From positions 124,001 through 188,000 of the forward strand of contig JAQTOA010000001.1 in assembly GCA_028713555.1 (NCBI GenBank): DNA of 64,000 nt, in the 5' to 3' direction. The DNA comes from Sterolibacterium sp. GTDB taxonomy: Bacteria > Pseudomonadota > Gammaproteobacteria > Burkholderiales > Rhodocyclaceae. Made by a program: the position numbers and the translations under genes. The notes beneath the pieces are model-generated. The model was not told the origin of the DNA. It made no database searches and saw only the letters and a list, made by a program, of their open reading frames with translations. This document shows, in pieces, positions 1 to 10,076 of this stretch (its first letter is position 1; the number at the start of each line of letters is the position of its first letter).

Positions 1-508
1 CGGCATCTCCGGACGCGACCTGATCCTGATTTCCGGCGGCCTGTTCCTGATCTGGAAGAGCACCGGCGAAGTGCACCAGCTTCTCGAAGGCGAGGAAGGT
101 GAAGCATCGCACAGGGTGGCGTCGAGTTTCGCCGGCGTCATCATCCAGATCATGGTGATCGATCTGGTCTTCTCGCTCGACTCGATCATTACCGCCGTCG
201 GCATGGTGAGTGAGGTGGCGGTGATGATTGCCGCGGTGGTCGCTTCGGTGGGACTGATGATGCTGTTCGCCGAGGCAATCGGCCGCTTCGTTTCCGATCA
301 TCCGACCATCAAGATGCTGGCGTTGTCCTTCCTCGTTGTCATCGGCGTGGTGCTGATTGCCGACGGCTTCGGGCACCACGTGCCGAAAGGCTACATCTAC
401 TTCGCCATGGCCTTCTCGGTCGGCGTCGAAATGCTCAATATCCGCATGCGCAAGAAGGCGCTGAAACCCGTCGAGCTGCGCGAGCCCTATAGCCGCGAAA
501 CAGACTGA
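1..508 (+). CDS. TerC family integral membrane protein, 3' part
   Basis: The reading frame is open from base 2, so the GTG at 71 that opens the ORF-track entry is internal. The codons before it read GISGRDLILISGG..., the usual TerC-family context. About 168 C-terminal residues are present. Several hydrophobic segments are visible, and the acidic motif DLVFSLDSI matches the conserved Asp-bearing membrane motif of this family. TerC proteins are inner-membrane proteins linked to metal-ion efflux (for example manganese) or tellurium resistance. The true substrate cannot be told from sequence. The protein ends in a short charged cytoplasmic tail. Confidence 0.85.
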   Translation, partial: GISGRDLILISGGLFLIWKSTGEVHQLLEGEEGEASHRVASSFAGVIIQIMVIDLVFSLDSIITAVGMVSEVAVMIAAVVASVGLMMLFAEAIGRFVSDHPTIKMLALSFLVVIGVVLIADGFGHHVPKGYIYFAMAFSVGVEMLNIRMRKKALKPVELREPYSRETD

Positions 509-610
509 TCTGTAGACCTTCACTTCTCCATGACTTGGCGAACTTCCCTACCTTAAATTGTTACGGCTGACAGGGAGCAGGTCAATTGTCGAAAAGCGAC
601 CGGAGCAATA

Positions 611-1975
611 TCAGGGCAAGTAACGGCGTGCGTAGCTTTGTGCGCGGGCGGTGTATTGTTGTGCTCGCTGTTGCGGCGTCACCCCGGTCGCCTCAGGCAG
701 CAGTTGCGGCACATCGGCGAGCTTGACGACCTTGACCGAGCGTACTGCACTATCGACCGACGTCAACGTTGGCGGCAGCGCCTGCCAGCGGATCAGGACC
801 AGGCCTTCATGCAGTCCCTCGGTGTCCACCCAGTTGCGGACACCGGGATCGTTGGCGGAAACGACATAGCTGTAACTGCCATCGGCATCGGCTTCGGCCA
901 TCGTGCCGTTGAGGCTGCCGTTGGCATGGATGGGGTCGCGTGAACGCAGCCAGGGATCGTCCACTACGATTGACAGGAACTTGGCACCCAGGCGGTTGAC
1001 GTTGATCAGCAATGCCTCGTCGTCCGCCAGCTTGAACTGGCCGTTGACGTTGAAGCCCCAGCCGCCGCCGCGCAGCCAAGGCTTGGACAGCAGGTTGGGC
1101 TGCTTGTTGACGAGCCCTCTGGATTTGAACCAGTAGTTGGTGTTGGCACCATTTTCCAGCAAGTAGGCCGCGCGTTCCGCCATTTGCCGGAAGTTTGCCG
1201 GCTTCGCCGCCGGCGCGTCATCGACGCGCTTGACTCGGATATCGAATGGACGTTGTTTATCCCAATCATCCATGCTGTCACGGATCCAAACGGTGCGCGC
1301 ATCGGCAGTGCTCTGGATATGGTTGACGCGACCGTTGGCGGAATCGCCATCGATCGTGACCTTGAAAGAACCATCGGCCTCAGTCTTGATGTCGCGATCC
1401 TGCAGGCCGCCGATTACCTCATCGAGAAAGTGTTTGGTATCCTCACCCATAAGGGAATACATCAGCATGATGCTGAACTGCGTTGGTACCGGGCCGCGCG
1501 GTCGAACCATCACTTCATAGCGGCTTGTTCCATTGATTGGAAAGAAGCGATAAACCTGGTCCGGGTTGTCCACCGTCCAGCGGGAGCCCAGCTTCTTGTG
1601 CTTGCCCCAGGTGATCGGCGCCGTGTTCCACCAGATCATCTTGGGATCGGTCGGGTCGCCGTTTGCCGCGCCTAGCGCAGCCGCAGCCGCAAGCTCATCC
1701 ACGGCGCCATGCAGGGTCTTCTGCCCATCCGGCGTTGCAGCCGATGGGTCAGCCTGATAGCGCTTGAGAACCTCTGCCCTTTGCTTTTTCATTTCGGGCG
1801 AAGCCAACAGTTTCGCGACCAGCGCTTCGACCTTGATTTGATCTTCAGTGAACAAGGGAGTGGTATCACTCGCTGCTATCGCACTGCTCATGGCGCCAAC
1901 GCCCAATTCAATCACCGCCAGCGCCATCGACAACAGATGTGGATGCAAGGGTCTTAACTGCAACTTTGTCTGCAT
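611..1975 (-). CDS. Exported DUF1214-like protein
   Basis: 454 residues from the ATG at 1975, preceded by GGACGGAGAAAGTA as ribosome binding site. The ORF-track start 11 codons upstream has no such site. The N-terminus is a signal peptide ending near SSAIAAS, so the product is probably periplasmic. The C-terminal half has the pattern NDPGVRNWVDTEGLHEG, typical of DUF1214-like proteins, and ends with a tryptophan-rich strand (LIRWQALPP). No catalytic role is established for the family. The gene stands alone. Decayed sequence on the same strand just upstream carries a similar DPGVxxW motif, which suggests an old tandem copy. Confidence 0.6.
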   Translation of the reverse strand: MQTKLQLRPLHPHLLSMALAVIELGVGAMSSAIAASDTTPLFTEDQIKVEALVAKLLASPEMKKQRAEVLKRYQADPSAATPDGQKTLHGAVDELAAAAALGAANGDPTDPKMIWWNTAPITWGKHKKLGSRWTVDNPDQVYRFFPINGTSRYEVMVRPRGPVPTQFSIMLMYSLMGEDTKHFLDEVIGGLQDRDIKTEADGSFKVTIDGDSANGRVNHIQSTADARTVWIRDSMDDWDKQRPFDIRVKRVDDAPAAKPANFRQMAERAAYLLENGANTNYWFKSRGLVNKQPNLLSKPWLRGGGWGFNVNGQFKLADDEALLINVNRLGAKFLSIVVDDPWLRSRDPIHANGSLNGTMAEADADGSYSYVVSANDPGVRNWVDTEGLHEGLVLIRWQALPPTLTSVDSAVRSVKVVKLADVPQLLPEATGVTPQQRAQQYTARAQSYARRYLP

Positions 1976-2099
1976 TACTTTCTCCGTCCTTTGTGATGGC
2001 CGATACACGGCTCCGCCAGGTTAACGAATGAAAACCATGTATGCAAATTAAATCCAAGAAACAGACATTGCGCAGGGAATTGATACCGACTGGTGTTTG

Positions 2100-2445
2100 C
2101 CTGTCCTTCCCCTGACCTTCAATACTAAATTCCGTGCGTCCCGTTTGCCCCATCCAATGTGGAACGCCAGGGTCTTGATGGGAAACGACAGTACGGAACA
2201 TACGGCCCCGGCTGGTTATGACCGACTCCGCTAACAGGGTTCCAGCTGTCCGCTATGGCCGAGATTCTGCCAGTGCCTTCTGACCATCGTTGTGGTTGAT
2301 CTGGTCAGGAATGTACTCCAAATCGCCGTGGCCGATGACAACTGGAAAGCCATCGATCGGCATCGCCTGACCCACCAGCGATTCCAGCGTTGAATCCGGA
2401 ACCATGAGGTCGGCCTCGTCATAACTGAAGCCGTCCCGGCGCGCT
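2100..2445 (-). pseudogene. Decayed coding remnant, possibly a second DUF1214-like gene
   Basis: This is part of a gap of about 520 bases without an intact gene (1976-2501). Two minus-strand stretches look protein-like but lie in different frames and are interrupted by stops. The first reads ARRDGFSYDEADLMVPDST and continues to ALAESRP before a stop (about 2445 to 2269). The second (about 2201 to 2100) reads VSHQDPGVPHWMGQTGRTE, which resembles the NDPGVRNWVDTEGLHEG motif of the intact downstream neighbour. I infer one or two broken genes. The identity of the first stretch is unknown, and the track ORF 2231..2458 is in a different, unconvincing frame. Confidence 0.35.
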
Positions 2446-2471
2446 CATCACTGAGCACGCCGATTTTGGCA

Positions 2472-2496
2472 GGGGGCGATCCACAGGATCGCCCCC
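2472..2496 (-). terminator. Hairpin after the radical SAM gene
   Basis: A perfect 10-bp inverted repeat (GGGGGCGATC / GATCGCCCCC, 5-base loop) starts 6 bases beyond the stop codon of the minus-strand radical SAM gene. The position suits a transcription terminator or an mRNA-end stabiliser. There is no U-run after the stem on the minus strand, so intrinsic termination is not certain. Confidence 0.5.
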
Positions 2497-2501
2497 TTCA
2501 C

Positions 2502-3611
2502 TCACTTGCCGAAATTTCCCGCAGCCTCTTTTTCCATGCGCTTGCGGGTTCTTACCGGCAAGTAGTTGCAGAAGGGTTCCTCGGCAAGGTAGTCGCCATA
2601 GACCGCGTCGGCGCGGGCGCGGCAGCCGCCACAGACGTTGATGTACTCGCACTCTCCGCACTTGCCGGTGTATTTTTTGAAATCCCGCAATTCGTTGAAG
2701 ACCTTGGAGTTGAACCAGAGATCCTTGAACTTCATCTGCTTGACGTTGCCCACCAAGGAATGGAAATAGGAGCAAGGCTTGAGGTTGCCGAAGCAATCGA
2801 TAAGACAGATGGTCTGGGCGGCAATGCAACCCTTGCCTCCGCCGGTGGAAAAGGTCAGGGAGCGGCGCTTGAAATCCACGCCTTCGGCCTTGGCTATCTG
2901 CGGCACGATGCGATAGTAATGCGGCGCGCAGGTCGGCCGCATGAGGATCTCGTTCTCTTCCTTCTCCTGCTGGTAGTGCCAGGAGAGAATTTCCTCGTAA
3001 TCCTCCTTGCTGATGAGTTCGCTCATGATGTCCTCGCCGCGACCGGTGGGCACGATCATGAACATGTACCAGGCGGTGGCCCCGAGACCCTTGGCGGCCT
3101 TGAAGGTGGCGCCGATATCGTGCTGGTTGCGCTTGGTGAAGGAGGAGTTGATCAGGAACTTGATGCCGTTGCGCTTGAGCGTCTCGGCGCCGCGCACAAC
3201 GCCCGCGAAGGCTCCCGGAGAGGAGCGGAAATCGTCGTGAATCGCCGCACAGGAACCATCGAGAGACATGGAGACCATCTTGATGTCGGCGTCGAGCATC
3301 TGGCGACAAACCTCGTCGGTGATCAGGGTGCCGTTGGTGGCCATGCACATGCGCAATCCCTTGGCCGTGCCGTAGCGGGCAATCTCGAAGATGTCCTTGC
3401 GGATCAGGGGTTCTCCGCCGGAGAGCACCATGACAGGCTTGCTGACTTCACAGATGTCGTCGATGAGCCTGAATGCCTCTTCCGTCGAAAAATCTCCCTC
3501 GGACGACAACATGTCCGAGGAGCAACGGCAATGCACGCATTTGAGGTTGCAGCGCTGGGTGGTTTCCCAGGCCAGCCACTTGGGGATGAATTCTTCGTTT
3601 TTCACTGACAT
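2502..3611 (-). CDS. Radical SAM / SPASM protein, AhbD/NirJ-like
   Basis: 369 residues. The ATG at 3611 follows a good site (GCAGGAGCATCA). The radical SAM motif CNLKCVHC (Cys 21, 25 and 28) binds the SAM-cleaving 4Fe-4S cluster, and VLSGGEPL is the expected glycine-rich motif. The C-terminal third has many cysteines in SPASM style ([29 protein letters not shown], then a late Cys), so further auxiliary Fe-S clusters are likely. The overall look ([11 protein letters not shown] at the start) resembles haem d1/alternative-haem enzymes (NirJ, AhbC/AhbD) and peptide-modifying SPASM enzymes. No haem-biosynthesis partner or obvious peptide substrate gene is adjacent, so the substrate is undecided. 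Confidence 0.75.
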   Translation of the reverse strand: MSVKNEEFIPKWLAWETTQRCNLKCVHCRCSSDMLSSEGDFSTEEAFRLIDDICEVSKPVMVLSGGEPLIRKDIFEIARYGTAKGLRMCMATNGTLITDEVCRQMLDADIKMVSMSLDGSCAAIHDDFRSSPGAFAGVVRGAETLKRNGIKFLINSSFTKRNQHDIGATFKAAKGLGATAWYMFMIVPTGRGEDIMSELISKEDYEEILSWHYQQEKEENEILMRPTCAPHYYRIVPQIAKAEGVDFKRRSLTFSTGGGKGCIAAQTICLIDCFGNLKPCSYFHSLVGNVKQMKFKDLWFNSKVFNELRDFKKYTGKCGECEYINVCGGCRARADAVYGDYLAEEPFCNYLPVRTRKRMEKEAAGNFGK

Positions 3612-3750
3612 TGATGCTCCTGCGGCGGTTGTGTTGGAGCCGGCGAGTAACCGGATTTGCCAATGCTACCCTAGTGCGTTCAAATTTTTCGATATCGCCT
3701 CGAACAGACCTCGGCTTGTCGCGGCTGGCACTTCGCAACAATGAGAATAT

Positions 3751-4830
3751 TCAGCCGAGGATTGCCCGCAATGAGGCGATCAACGTCTGGCATTGCTCAT
3801 CGGTACCGATGGTGATGCGCAGGAACTGATCGATGCGCGGCTGGTTGAAGTGGCGCACGATGATGTTGCGCTTGCGTAGCGCCGCCGCCAACCTGGCGGC
3901 ATCGTGCCCGGGGTGGCGGGCGAAAATAAAGTTGGCCGCCGAGGGCAGCACTTCGAAACCCAATGCCCGCAGATTTCCGACCAGCGCCTCGCGGCTGAGG
4001 ATGACGGTTTGCCGCGTTTGCTCGAAATAGGCGCGGTCCTCGCAGGCGGCGACTGCGCCGGCAATCGCCAAGCGGTCGAGCGGATAGGAGTTGAAGCTGT
4101 TTTTGACCCTTTCCAACGCTTCGATCAACCCGCTCTGGCCGAACGCGAAGCCGACCCGCAGGCCGGCCAGGGAATGCGATTTGGAGAGTGTCTGCACCAC
4201 CAGCAGGTTGGCATATTTATCGATCAGCGGAACTGCCGATGCCGCGCCTTCGCCAAAAGCGATATAGGCTTCGTCGATGACCACCACCGATTCGGTGTTG
4301 GCGGCGAGCAGGCGCTCAATCTCGGCCAGCGCCAGCAGGCCGCCGGTGGGGGCGTTCGGATTTGGAAAGATGATGCCGCCGTTAGCTTGCAGGTAATCGT
4401 CGATGCGAATCTCGAAGTTGCTGCCAAGCGGCACGGCGACATGCTCGACGCCATACAGTCCGCAATACACCGGGTAAAAACTGTAGGTGATGTCCGGGAA
4501 CAAGATCGGCCGCGCGTGCTTGAGCAAGGCCAGGAAGACATGGGCGAGGACTTCGTCTGAACCGTTGCCGACGAAAACCTGCTCGGCCGAAATGCCCTGG
4601 AAGCCGGCTACGGCCTGTTTCAGGCGTTCGGCGTTGGGATCGGGATAGAGCCTAAGGCTTGCGCCGATTTCGCCGCGCAAGGCCTCCAGCACGCGCGGAG
4701 AAGGCCCATAAGGGTTCTCGTTGGTGTTGAGCTTGACGAGATTGGCGAGTTTCGGCTGCTCGCCCGGTACATAGGGCGTCAAGCCGTTGACCACGGCGCT
4801 CCAGTATTTGCTCATTACGTTTGTGTTCAT
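3751..4830 (-). CDS. hisC: Histidinol-phosphate aminotransferase
   Basis: 359 residues, the normal length for this PLP-dependent fold-type I aminotransferase, which converts imidazole-acetol phosphate to histidinol phosphate. Seen: the substrate-site motif [11 protein letters not shown] near the N-terminus, [10 protein letters not shown] with the PLP-contacting Asp and Tyr, and [14 protein letters not shown] with the Schiff-base Lys. The start at 4830 is kept, but MSKYWSAVV at 4815 is possible. Neither start has a strong ribosome binding site. hisC is transcribed away from hisB, unlike the usual colinear his order, so the two promoters share the gap 4831-4976. Confidence 0.95.
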   Translation of the reverse strand: MNTNVMSKYWSAVVNGLTPYVPGEQPKLANLVKLNTNENPYGPSPRVLEALRGEIGASLRLYPDPNAERLKQAVAGFQGISAEQVFVGNGSDEVLAHVFLALLKHARPILFPDITYSFYPVYCGLYGVEHVAVPLGSNFEIRIDDYLQANGGIIFPNPNAPTGGLLALAEIERLLAANTESVVVIDEAYIAFGEGAASAVPLIDKYANLLVVQTLSKSHSLAGLRVGFAFGQSGLIEALERVKNSFNSYPLDRLAIAGAVAACEDRAYFEQTRQTVILSREALVGNLRALGFEVLPSAANFIFARHPGHDAARLAAALRKRNIIVRHFNQPRIDQFLRITIGTDEQCQTLIASLRAILG

Positions 4831-4976
4831 GACGGATTCTGAAATTGCGGGAGACGGTAAGCAAAATTGGATGGTAGCAAGCGTGGCGCATCAATGGTAA
4901 AAAAAACCACACGGATGCACATTCCCATTGCCTTTTCTCGCGTCTTTGCGTAACTTTGCACTTTTTCGCTCAAGAC

Positions 4977-5570
4977 ATGACCATGCGGCAAGTGGAAATC
5001 GCTCGCAATACACTGGAGACTCAGGTTCGCGTCAAGCTCGATCTCGACGGCTCAGGCCAGTCCCGGCTTGCCTCGGGGATCGGCTTCCTCGACCACATGC
5101 TCGACCAGATCGCGCGCCATGGCATGCTCGACCTTGAGGTTGAGGCTAAAGGCGATCTGCACATCGATGCCCATCACACTGTCGAGGACATCGGCATTAC
5201 GCTCGGCCAAGCCATCGCCAAGGCGGTCGGCGACAAGCAGGGGCTGCGCCGTTATGGCCACGCCTATGTGCCGCTGGATGAAGCCCTGTCGCGCGTGGTG
5301 GTAGATCTTTCGGGACGCCCAGGACTGGTTTTCAATGTTGAATTTACCCGGCCGCTGATCGGCGAGTTTGACGTGGACTTGGTGCACGAGTTCTTCCAGG
5401 GCTTGGTCAATCACGCTGCGATCAGCGTGCACGTCGACAATCTGCGTGGCGACAACGCCCACCATCAGGCCGAGACACTGTTCAAGGCCTTCGGGCGGGC
5501 GTTGCGCATGGCTGTCGAGCTGGACCCGCGCGCCGCCGGCAGCGTGCCATCTACCAAGGGCAGCCTTTGA
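4977..5570 (+). CDS. hisB: Imidazoleglycerol-phosphate dehydratase
   Basis: About 198 residues from ATG 4977 (ATG 4983 is equally possible; the track start at 4956 is a TTG). It dehydrates imidazoleglycerol phosphate in the cytoplasm using manganese. Metal-ligand histidine motifs are visible: [22 protein letters not shown] and [11 protein letters not shown]. It is the short monofunctional form, without the N-terminal histidinol-phosphatase domain of enteric HisB. It opens the plus-strand run hisB-hisH-hisA-hisF-hisI. Confidence 0.95.
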   Translation: MTMRQVEIARNTLETQVRVKLDLDGSGQSRLASGIGFLDHMLDQIARHGMLDLEVEAKGDLHIDAHHTVEDIGITLGQAIAKAVGDKQGLRRYGHAYVPLDEALSRVVVDLSGRPGLVFNVEFTRPLIGEFDVDLVHEFFQGLVNHAAISVHVDNLRGDNAHHQAETLFKAFGRALRMAVELDPRAAGSVPSTKGSL

Positions 5571-5577
5571 TCCTTTT

Positions 5578-6228
5578 ATGAGTTGCCGCGTAGCAGTGGT
5601 GGATTACGGCATGGGTAACCTTCGCTCGGTCGCCAAGGCGATCGAGCATGTCGCCCCCGAGGATCGGGTCCTCATCACCTCGAATGCGGCCGAGATTGCC
5701 GCCGCTGATCGCGTGGTCGTGCCCGGACAGGGAGCCATGCCGGACTGCATGCGCGAACTGAAAATCCGCGGGCTTCGAGATGCCGTGGTGAGGGCCGCCA
5801 GGACTCAGCCTTTCCTGGGTATTTGCGTCGGCCTGCAAATGCTCTTCGGCCAGGCCGAGGAAGGTGGAGTCATGGGCTTGGGCGTATTACCCGGCCGGGT
5901 GCCGCGTTTTCCGCACGCGGCCATGGTCGCGCCGGACGGCGCCCGCCTGAAAGTACCGCACATGGGCTGGAACGAAGTGCGCCAAATGCCCGAAGCCGAT
6001 CCCCACCCGCTCTGGAAAGGGATTGGCGATGGATCGCGGTTTTATTTCGTGCACAGCTATTACGTCGAACCGGAACTGCCCAGCATGATCGCCGGCAACA
6101 CATATTACGGTATCCCCTTTACCAGCGCGGTGGCACACGATAATATCTTCGCTGTGCAATTTCACCCGGAAAAAAGCGCGCGTGATGGTTTGGCACTGCT
6201 CGCCAATTTCATGCGCTGGAACCCTTGA
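5578..6228 (+). CDS. hisH: Imidazole glycerol phosphate synthase, glutaminase subunit
   Basis: 216 residues, starting 7 bases after hisB. It is a class I glutamine amidotransferase that feeds ammonia to HisF. The nucleophile is in GICVGLQMLFG (Cys 83), and the partner His and Glu are in AVQFHPEKS near the C-terminus. The start MSCRVAVVDYGMGNL is the typical opening of the family. The longer frame in the ORF track (from 5368) simply reads through hisB out of frame. Confidence 0.95.
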   Translation: MSCRVAVVDYGMGNLRSVAKAIEHVAPEDRVLITSNAAEIAAADRVVVPGQGAMPDCMRELKIRGLRDAVVRAARTQPFLGICVGLQMLFGQAEEGGVMGLGVLPGRVPRFPHAAMVAPDGARLKVPHMGWNEVRQMPEADPHPLWKGIGDGSRFYFVHSYYVEPELPSMIAGNTYYGIPFTSAVAHDNIFAVQFHPEKSARDGLALLANFMRWNP

Positions 6229-6264
6229 TTCCCTACCCCCATCGATTCCTGCCTTCCCCTTATT

Positions 6265-7011
6265 ATGCTGCTGATACCCGCGATTGACCTCAAGGACGGA
6301 CATTGTGTCCGCCTCAAACAGGGTGCCATGGAAGATGTCACGGTATTCTCCGAAGACCCGGCGGCCATGGCACGACACTGGATAGAACAAGGCGCCCGCC
6401 GCCTGCACCTGGTCGACCTGAATGGTGCCTTTGCCGGCAAGCCAAAGAACGAACCGGCGATCAAGGCGATTCTCAACGAGGTTGGCGTTGAAATTCCGGT
6501 TCAACTCGGCGGCGGCATCCGCGACCTTGATACCATCGAGCGCTGCCTCGACGACGGCATCACCTACGTCATCATCGGTACGGCGGCAGTGAAGAACCCG
6601 GGCTTTCTGCATGACGCTTGCAGCGCCTTCCCCGGCCATATTATCGTTGGCCTGGACGCCAAGGACGGCAAGGTGGCAGTTGACGGCTGGTCGAAGATGA
6701 CTGGCCACGATGTCATCGACTTGTCCAGAAAATTCGAGGATTACGGTGTGGAAGCGGTGATTTATACCGATATTGGTCGCGACGGAATGCTCTCCGGCGT
6801 GAATATCGAAGCCACCGTCAAACTCGCCCAAGCCTTGCACATTCCCGTCATCGCCAGCGGCGGCATTGCCAGCCTTAAAGACATCAAGGCACTATGCGCG
6901 GTGCAGGACGAAGGCATCAGTGGCGCCATTACCGGCCGCGCAATTTACGAAGGCAAACTGAATTTCAAGAAGGCCCAGGCCGAAGCCGACAAATTGTCGG
7001 CGACTCACTGA
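6265..7011 (+). CDS. hisA: Phosphoribosylformimino-5-aminoimidazole carboxamide ribotide isomerase
   Basis: 248 residues, a (beta/alpha)8 barrel that isomerises ProFAR to PRFAR. The catalytic Asp lies in [13 protein letters not shown] at the N-terminus and the second acid in [11 protein letters not shown]. Phosphate-binding glycine motifs QLGGGIRD and ASGGIAS are present. It is followed by hisF after 5 bases. Confidence 0.96.
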   Translation: MLLIPAIDLKDGHCVRLKQGAMEDVTVFSEDPAAMARHWIEQGARRLHLVDLNGAFAGKPKNEPAIKAILNEVGVEIPVQLGGGIRDLDTIERCLDDGITYVIIGTAAVKNPGFLHDACSAFPGHIIVGLDAKDGKVAVDGWSKMTGHDVIDLSRKFEDYGVEAVIYTDIGRDGMLSGVNIEATVKLAQALHIPVIASGGIASLKDIKALCAVQDEGISGAITGRAIYEGKLNFKKAQAEADKLSATH

Positions 7012-7016
7012 CCGGT

Positions 7017-7775
7017 ATGCTCGCCAAACGCATCATCCCGTGTCTTGACGTCAGCGCCGGACGCGTCGTCAAGGGGGTTAATTTCATCGCCTTGCGCGAC
7101 GCCGGGGATCCGGTCGAAATTGCCCGCCGTTATGACGAACAAGGCGCCGATGAGCTGACCTTCCTCGATATTACTGCCAGCTCCGATCAGCGCGATATCA
7201 TCTTGCATGTGGTCGAGCAGGTTGCCGAGCAGGTGTTCATTCCGCTCACCGTGGGCGGCGGCGTGCGTGCCGTGGCTGACGTGCGTCGCTTGCTGAATGC
7301 CGGCGCCGACAAGGTCAGCATGAACACTGCGGCAGTCCAGAATCCGCAACTGATAGCCGATGCCGCAGGCAAAGTCGGCAGCCAGTGCATCGTGGTTGCC
7401 ATCGACGCCAAGCAATCTTCGCCGGGCTGTTGGGAGGTGTTCACACACGGCGGTCGCCAGGGTACTGGACGCGACGTCGTGGCCTGGGCGCAACAAGTGC
7501 AGGCGCTGGGGGCCGGCGAAATCCTGCTGACCAGCATGGACCGCGACGGCACCAAGAACGGCTTCGACCTGGCGCTCACCCGCGCCGTGTCGGAAGCCAT
7601 CGATATCCCGGTGATCGCCAGCGGCGGCGTCGGCAACTTGCAACACCTGGCCGACGGCGTGATCGAAGGCAAAGCCGATGCCGTGCTGGCCGCCAGCATC
7701 TTCCATTACGGTGAATATACGGTGCGTCAGGCCAAGGAATTCATGCATTCGAAGGGAATAGAGGTCAGACTATGA
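7017..7775 (+). CDS. hisF: Imidazole glycerol phosphate synthase, cyclase subunit
   Basis: 252 residues from the ATG at 7017 ([12 protein letters not shown]). The track ORF from 6894 runs backwards into hisA. It is a barrel enzyme that closes the imidazole ring with ammonia from HisH. The catalytic Asp pair is visible in [12 protein letters not shown] and [11 protein letters not shown], with phosphate loops VGGGVR and ASGGVG. The stop overlaps the hisI start as ATGA, which implies translational coupling. Confidence 0.96.
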   Translation: MLAKRIIPCLDVSAGRVVKGVNFIALRDAGDPVEIARRYDEQGADELTFLDITASSDQRDIILHVVEQVAEQVFIPLTVGGGVRAVADVRRLLNAGADKVSMNTAAVQNPQLIADAAGKVGSQCIVVAIDAKQSSPGCWEVFTHGGRQGTGRDVVAWAQQVQALGAGEILLTSMDRDGTKNGFDLALTRAVSEAIDIPVIASGGVGNLQHLADGVIEGKADAVLAASIFHYGEYTVRQAKEFMHSKGIEVRL

Positions 7776-8158
7776 GTGTCAAATGGCTCAGTCAGGTGAA
7801 ATGGGACGAACAGGGGTTGGTGCCGGTGATCGCACAGGATGCGGCAACTGGAGAGATTCTGATGTTCGCCTGGATGAACCGCGAGGCGCTCGAGCGCACT
7901 GCCGCAGCGGGCGAAGCAATCTACTGGTCGCGTTCGCGGCGCAAGCTTTGGCACAAGGGAGAGGAGTCAGGCCATACTCAGGTCGTGCGCGAAATGCGCT
8001 TGGATTGCGACAATGACGTAATTTTGCTGAAGGTCGTGCAGACTGGCGGCATTGCCTGCCATACCGGGCGGCGTAGTTGTTTCTTCAAAAAATTTGGCGA
8101 TGGCCGCTGGCAGGACGTTGAACCGGTGCTGAAAGACCCCAAGACCATCTACAAGTAG
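7772..8158 (+). CDS. hisI: Phosphoribosyl-AMP cyclohydrolase
   Basis: 128 residues, the stand-alone HisI form without a fused HisE domain. It opens the adenine ring of phosphoribosyl-AMP. The metal site is visible in [11 protein letters not shown] (Mg/Zn-binding Asp and Cys residues) and [30 protein letters not shown] is the family signature. It ends the first his run; hisE follows only after an inserted gene on the other strand. Confidence 0.95.
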   Translation: MSVKWLSQVKWDEQGLVPVIAQDAATGEILMFAWMNREALERTAAAGEAIYWSRSRRKLWHKGEESGHTQVVREMRLDCDNDVILLKVVQTGGIACHTGRRSCFFKKFGDGRWQDVEPVLKDPKTIYK

Positions 8159-8160
8159 AT

Positions 8161-8177
8161 TGCTGGACACTCCAGCA
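8161..8177. repeat. Short inverted repeat after hisI
   Basis: A perfect 7-bp stem (TGCTGGA / TCCAGCA, 3-base loop) lies just past the hisI stop, between two genes that converge. It could weaken transcription in either direction. There is no T-run, so a terminator call is tentative. Confidence 0.3.
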
Positions 8178-8224
8178 GGCCGCGCTAGAGCATGTTTTCA
8201 GTTGATCGGCGTGTCTTAGCCCCG

Positions 8225-8983
8225 TTACTTGCGATTGAATTCATCAACGCAGCGGGTCAGGTTGCCACCGAGATTGCCGGCATCCAGTTTGCAGTCCCCG
8301 GTTTTCTTGGCTTGGTGCTGTTTCCCCGTTACAGGAATGCCCGGACTCCCCGCTGGTTCCGGGAGTGACGACTCTTTAGCAGCGTTCTGAGCAGCTACAT
8401 TCTCCTCAATTTCGCTCAGCCTCTTCTGGTATTCCACATTTTCTTTCCGGTATTTGGCCTCGGATTCCAGGATTCTTGAGTGTTGTTTCTCGAGTTGGGC
8501 GATTTCGTCCCTCTGATCTTCGATTCGATGGGCCTGGTTGAAGAGCATGGTCGACAACAAGGCGAAGGAGAAAGTCATGCCGGCGATGGCGCCGATGACC
8601 AGCACCAACAGGTAAATAAAGACACTGCGCAACGGACTTCGTGGTTCCTGCACCGCGACTTCCCTTGGCGCAGCGCCTTTGACACGCTCCTCACGAGCAG
8701 GGATTTTTTCTGGGCGGGTTTCGCGTTCAGGGTGTTTCTTATCGGCCCGAGTGTCCTCATCCCGGGATTCTTCGGCGCGCTTTTTCAGGCGCAGCAGCAA
8801 GCCACTGCTGGCATCGATCATCCGTACCACACCTGCCTGGAAGATATGCTTGAGGCGCAGCAATTGGCCGCCAATCGCCCGCCGGAGCTGCTTCAGGTTG
8901 AGCAATAGACGATTACCCGATTCCGGAGCATCCTCCTGATTCTCCTGCCGATCATCCTCTTTCCGATCTTCTTCAGACTTCAT
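8225..8983 (-). CDS. Hypothetical single-pass membrane protein with coiled coil
   Basis: 252 residues; the ATG at 8983 follows GGGGACACT. The N-terminal third is very charged (repeated E, D, K, R). One strong membrane helix lies near residues 118-146 (VFIYLLVLVIGAIAG). It is followed by a coiled-coil-like heptad region rich in E, K, Q and R up to about residue 190. The tail contains two cysteines (GDCKLDAG and TRCVDEF). I do not recognise a named family. It interrupts the his genes between hisI and hisE and points against them, so it is probably transcribed separately. It could be an envelope scaffold protein, but no function can be assigned. Confidence 0.65.
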   Translation of the reverse strand: MKSEEDRKEDDRQENQEDAPESGNRLLLNLKQLRRAIGGQLLRLKHIFQAGVVRMIDASSGLLLRLKKRAEESRDEDTRADKKHPERETRPEKIPAREERVKGAAPREVAVQEPRSPLRSVFIYLLVLVIGAIAGMTFSFALLSTMLFNQAHRIEDQRDEIAQLEKQHSRILESEAKYRKENVEYQKRLSEIEENVAAQNAAKESSLPEPAGSPGIPVTGKQHQAKKTGDCKLDAGNLGGNLTRCVDEFNRK

Positions 8984-9023
8984 AGTGTCCCCAAAGAAAT
9001 TGCTCGGCCATGCACCTGAATTT

Positions 9024-9051
9024 TTGTTTTGCGGTATACAGGCAGTATGAT
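9024..9051 (+). promoter_or_regulatory. Candidate promoter for hisE-HIT-tatABC
   Basis: TTGTTT, a 16-base spacer and TATGAT resemble a sigma-70 promoter. The site is in the 179-base gap before hisE, which the opposing neighbour cuts off from the hisBHAFI promoter. It is a motif match only, about 110 bases upstream of the start codon. Confidence 0.35.
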
Positions 9052-9162
9052 GCGTTTTTAAGCCATAGTCGACAGGCCCATCTTAACCGTGAATAGCTAA
9101 AACAGTGCAGAGCATCCGCCAGGTTTACCCCACTATCGACATCATATTCCGAGGGAGTTTAC

Positions 9163-9491
9163 ATGATCGACCCAGAAGTCATTCACCGCGTCCAGGCGAC
9201 GCTGGCCGAGCGCAAAGGTGCCGCACCTGAGTCGTCTTACGTCGCCAGTCTGTACGCCAAGGGCACCGACACAATTTGCAAGAAAGTAGCGGAGGAGGCC
9301 GCCGAGGCCATCATGGCGGCCAAGGATGGCGACCACCTGCACCTGGTCCGCGAAGTCACCGACTTATGGTTTCACAGCATGATTCTACTGGCCCATTTCG
9401 GTCTGAGCGTGAATGATGTCTTGGCTGAATTTCGTCGCCGCGAAGGCATCTCGGGCATAGACGAGAAAAACTCTCGTAAACCGGAGGAAGC

Positions 9492-9495
<4 letters not shown>
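9163..9495 (+). CDS. hisE: Phosphoribosyl-ATP pyrophosphatase
   Basis: 110 residues, with a strong ribosome binding site (GAGGGAG) before ATG 9163. It hydrolyses phosphoribosyl-ATP to phosphoribosyl-AMP, the second step of histidine synthesis. The all-alpha MazG-like fold is signalled by KKVAEEAAEAIMAAK and EVTDLWFHSMILL, which carry the Mg-binding acids. The stop overlaps the HIT gene start (ATGA). Confidence 0.94.
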
Positions 9496-10071
<576 letters not shown>

Positions 10072-10076
10072 GCTGC

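Noticed and set aside
2231-2458. 75-aa minus-strand ORF
   Set aside because: Arg/Trp/Ser-rich composition typical of a shadow. The protein-like reading is in another frame of the same strand.
2466-3608. Long plus-strand ORF of 380 aa opposite the radical SAM gene
   Set aside because: It is a mirror frame of a gene with a full set of conserved cysteines. Its own translation shows no family features.
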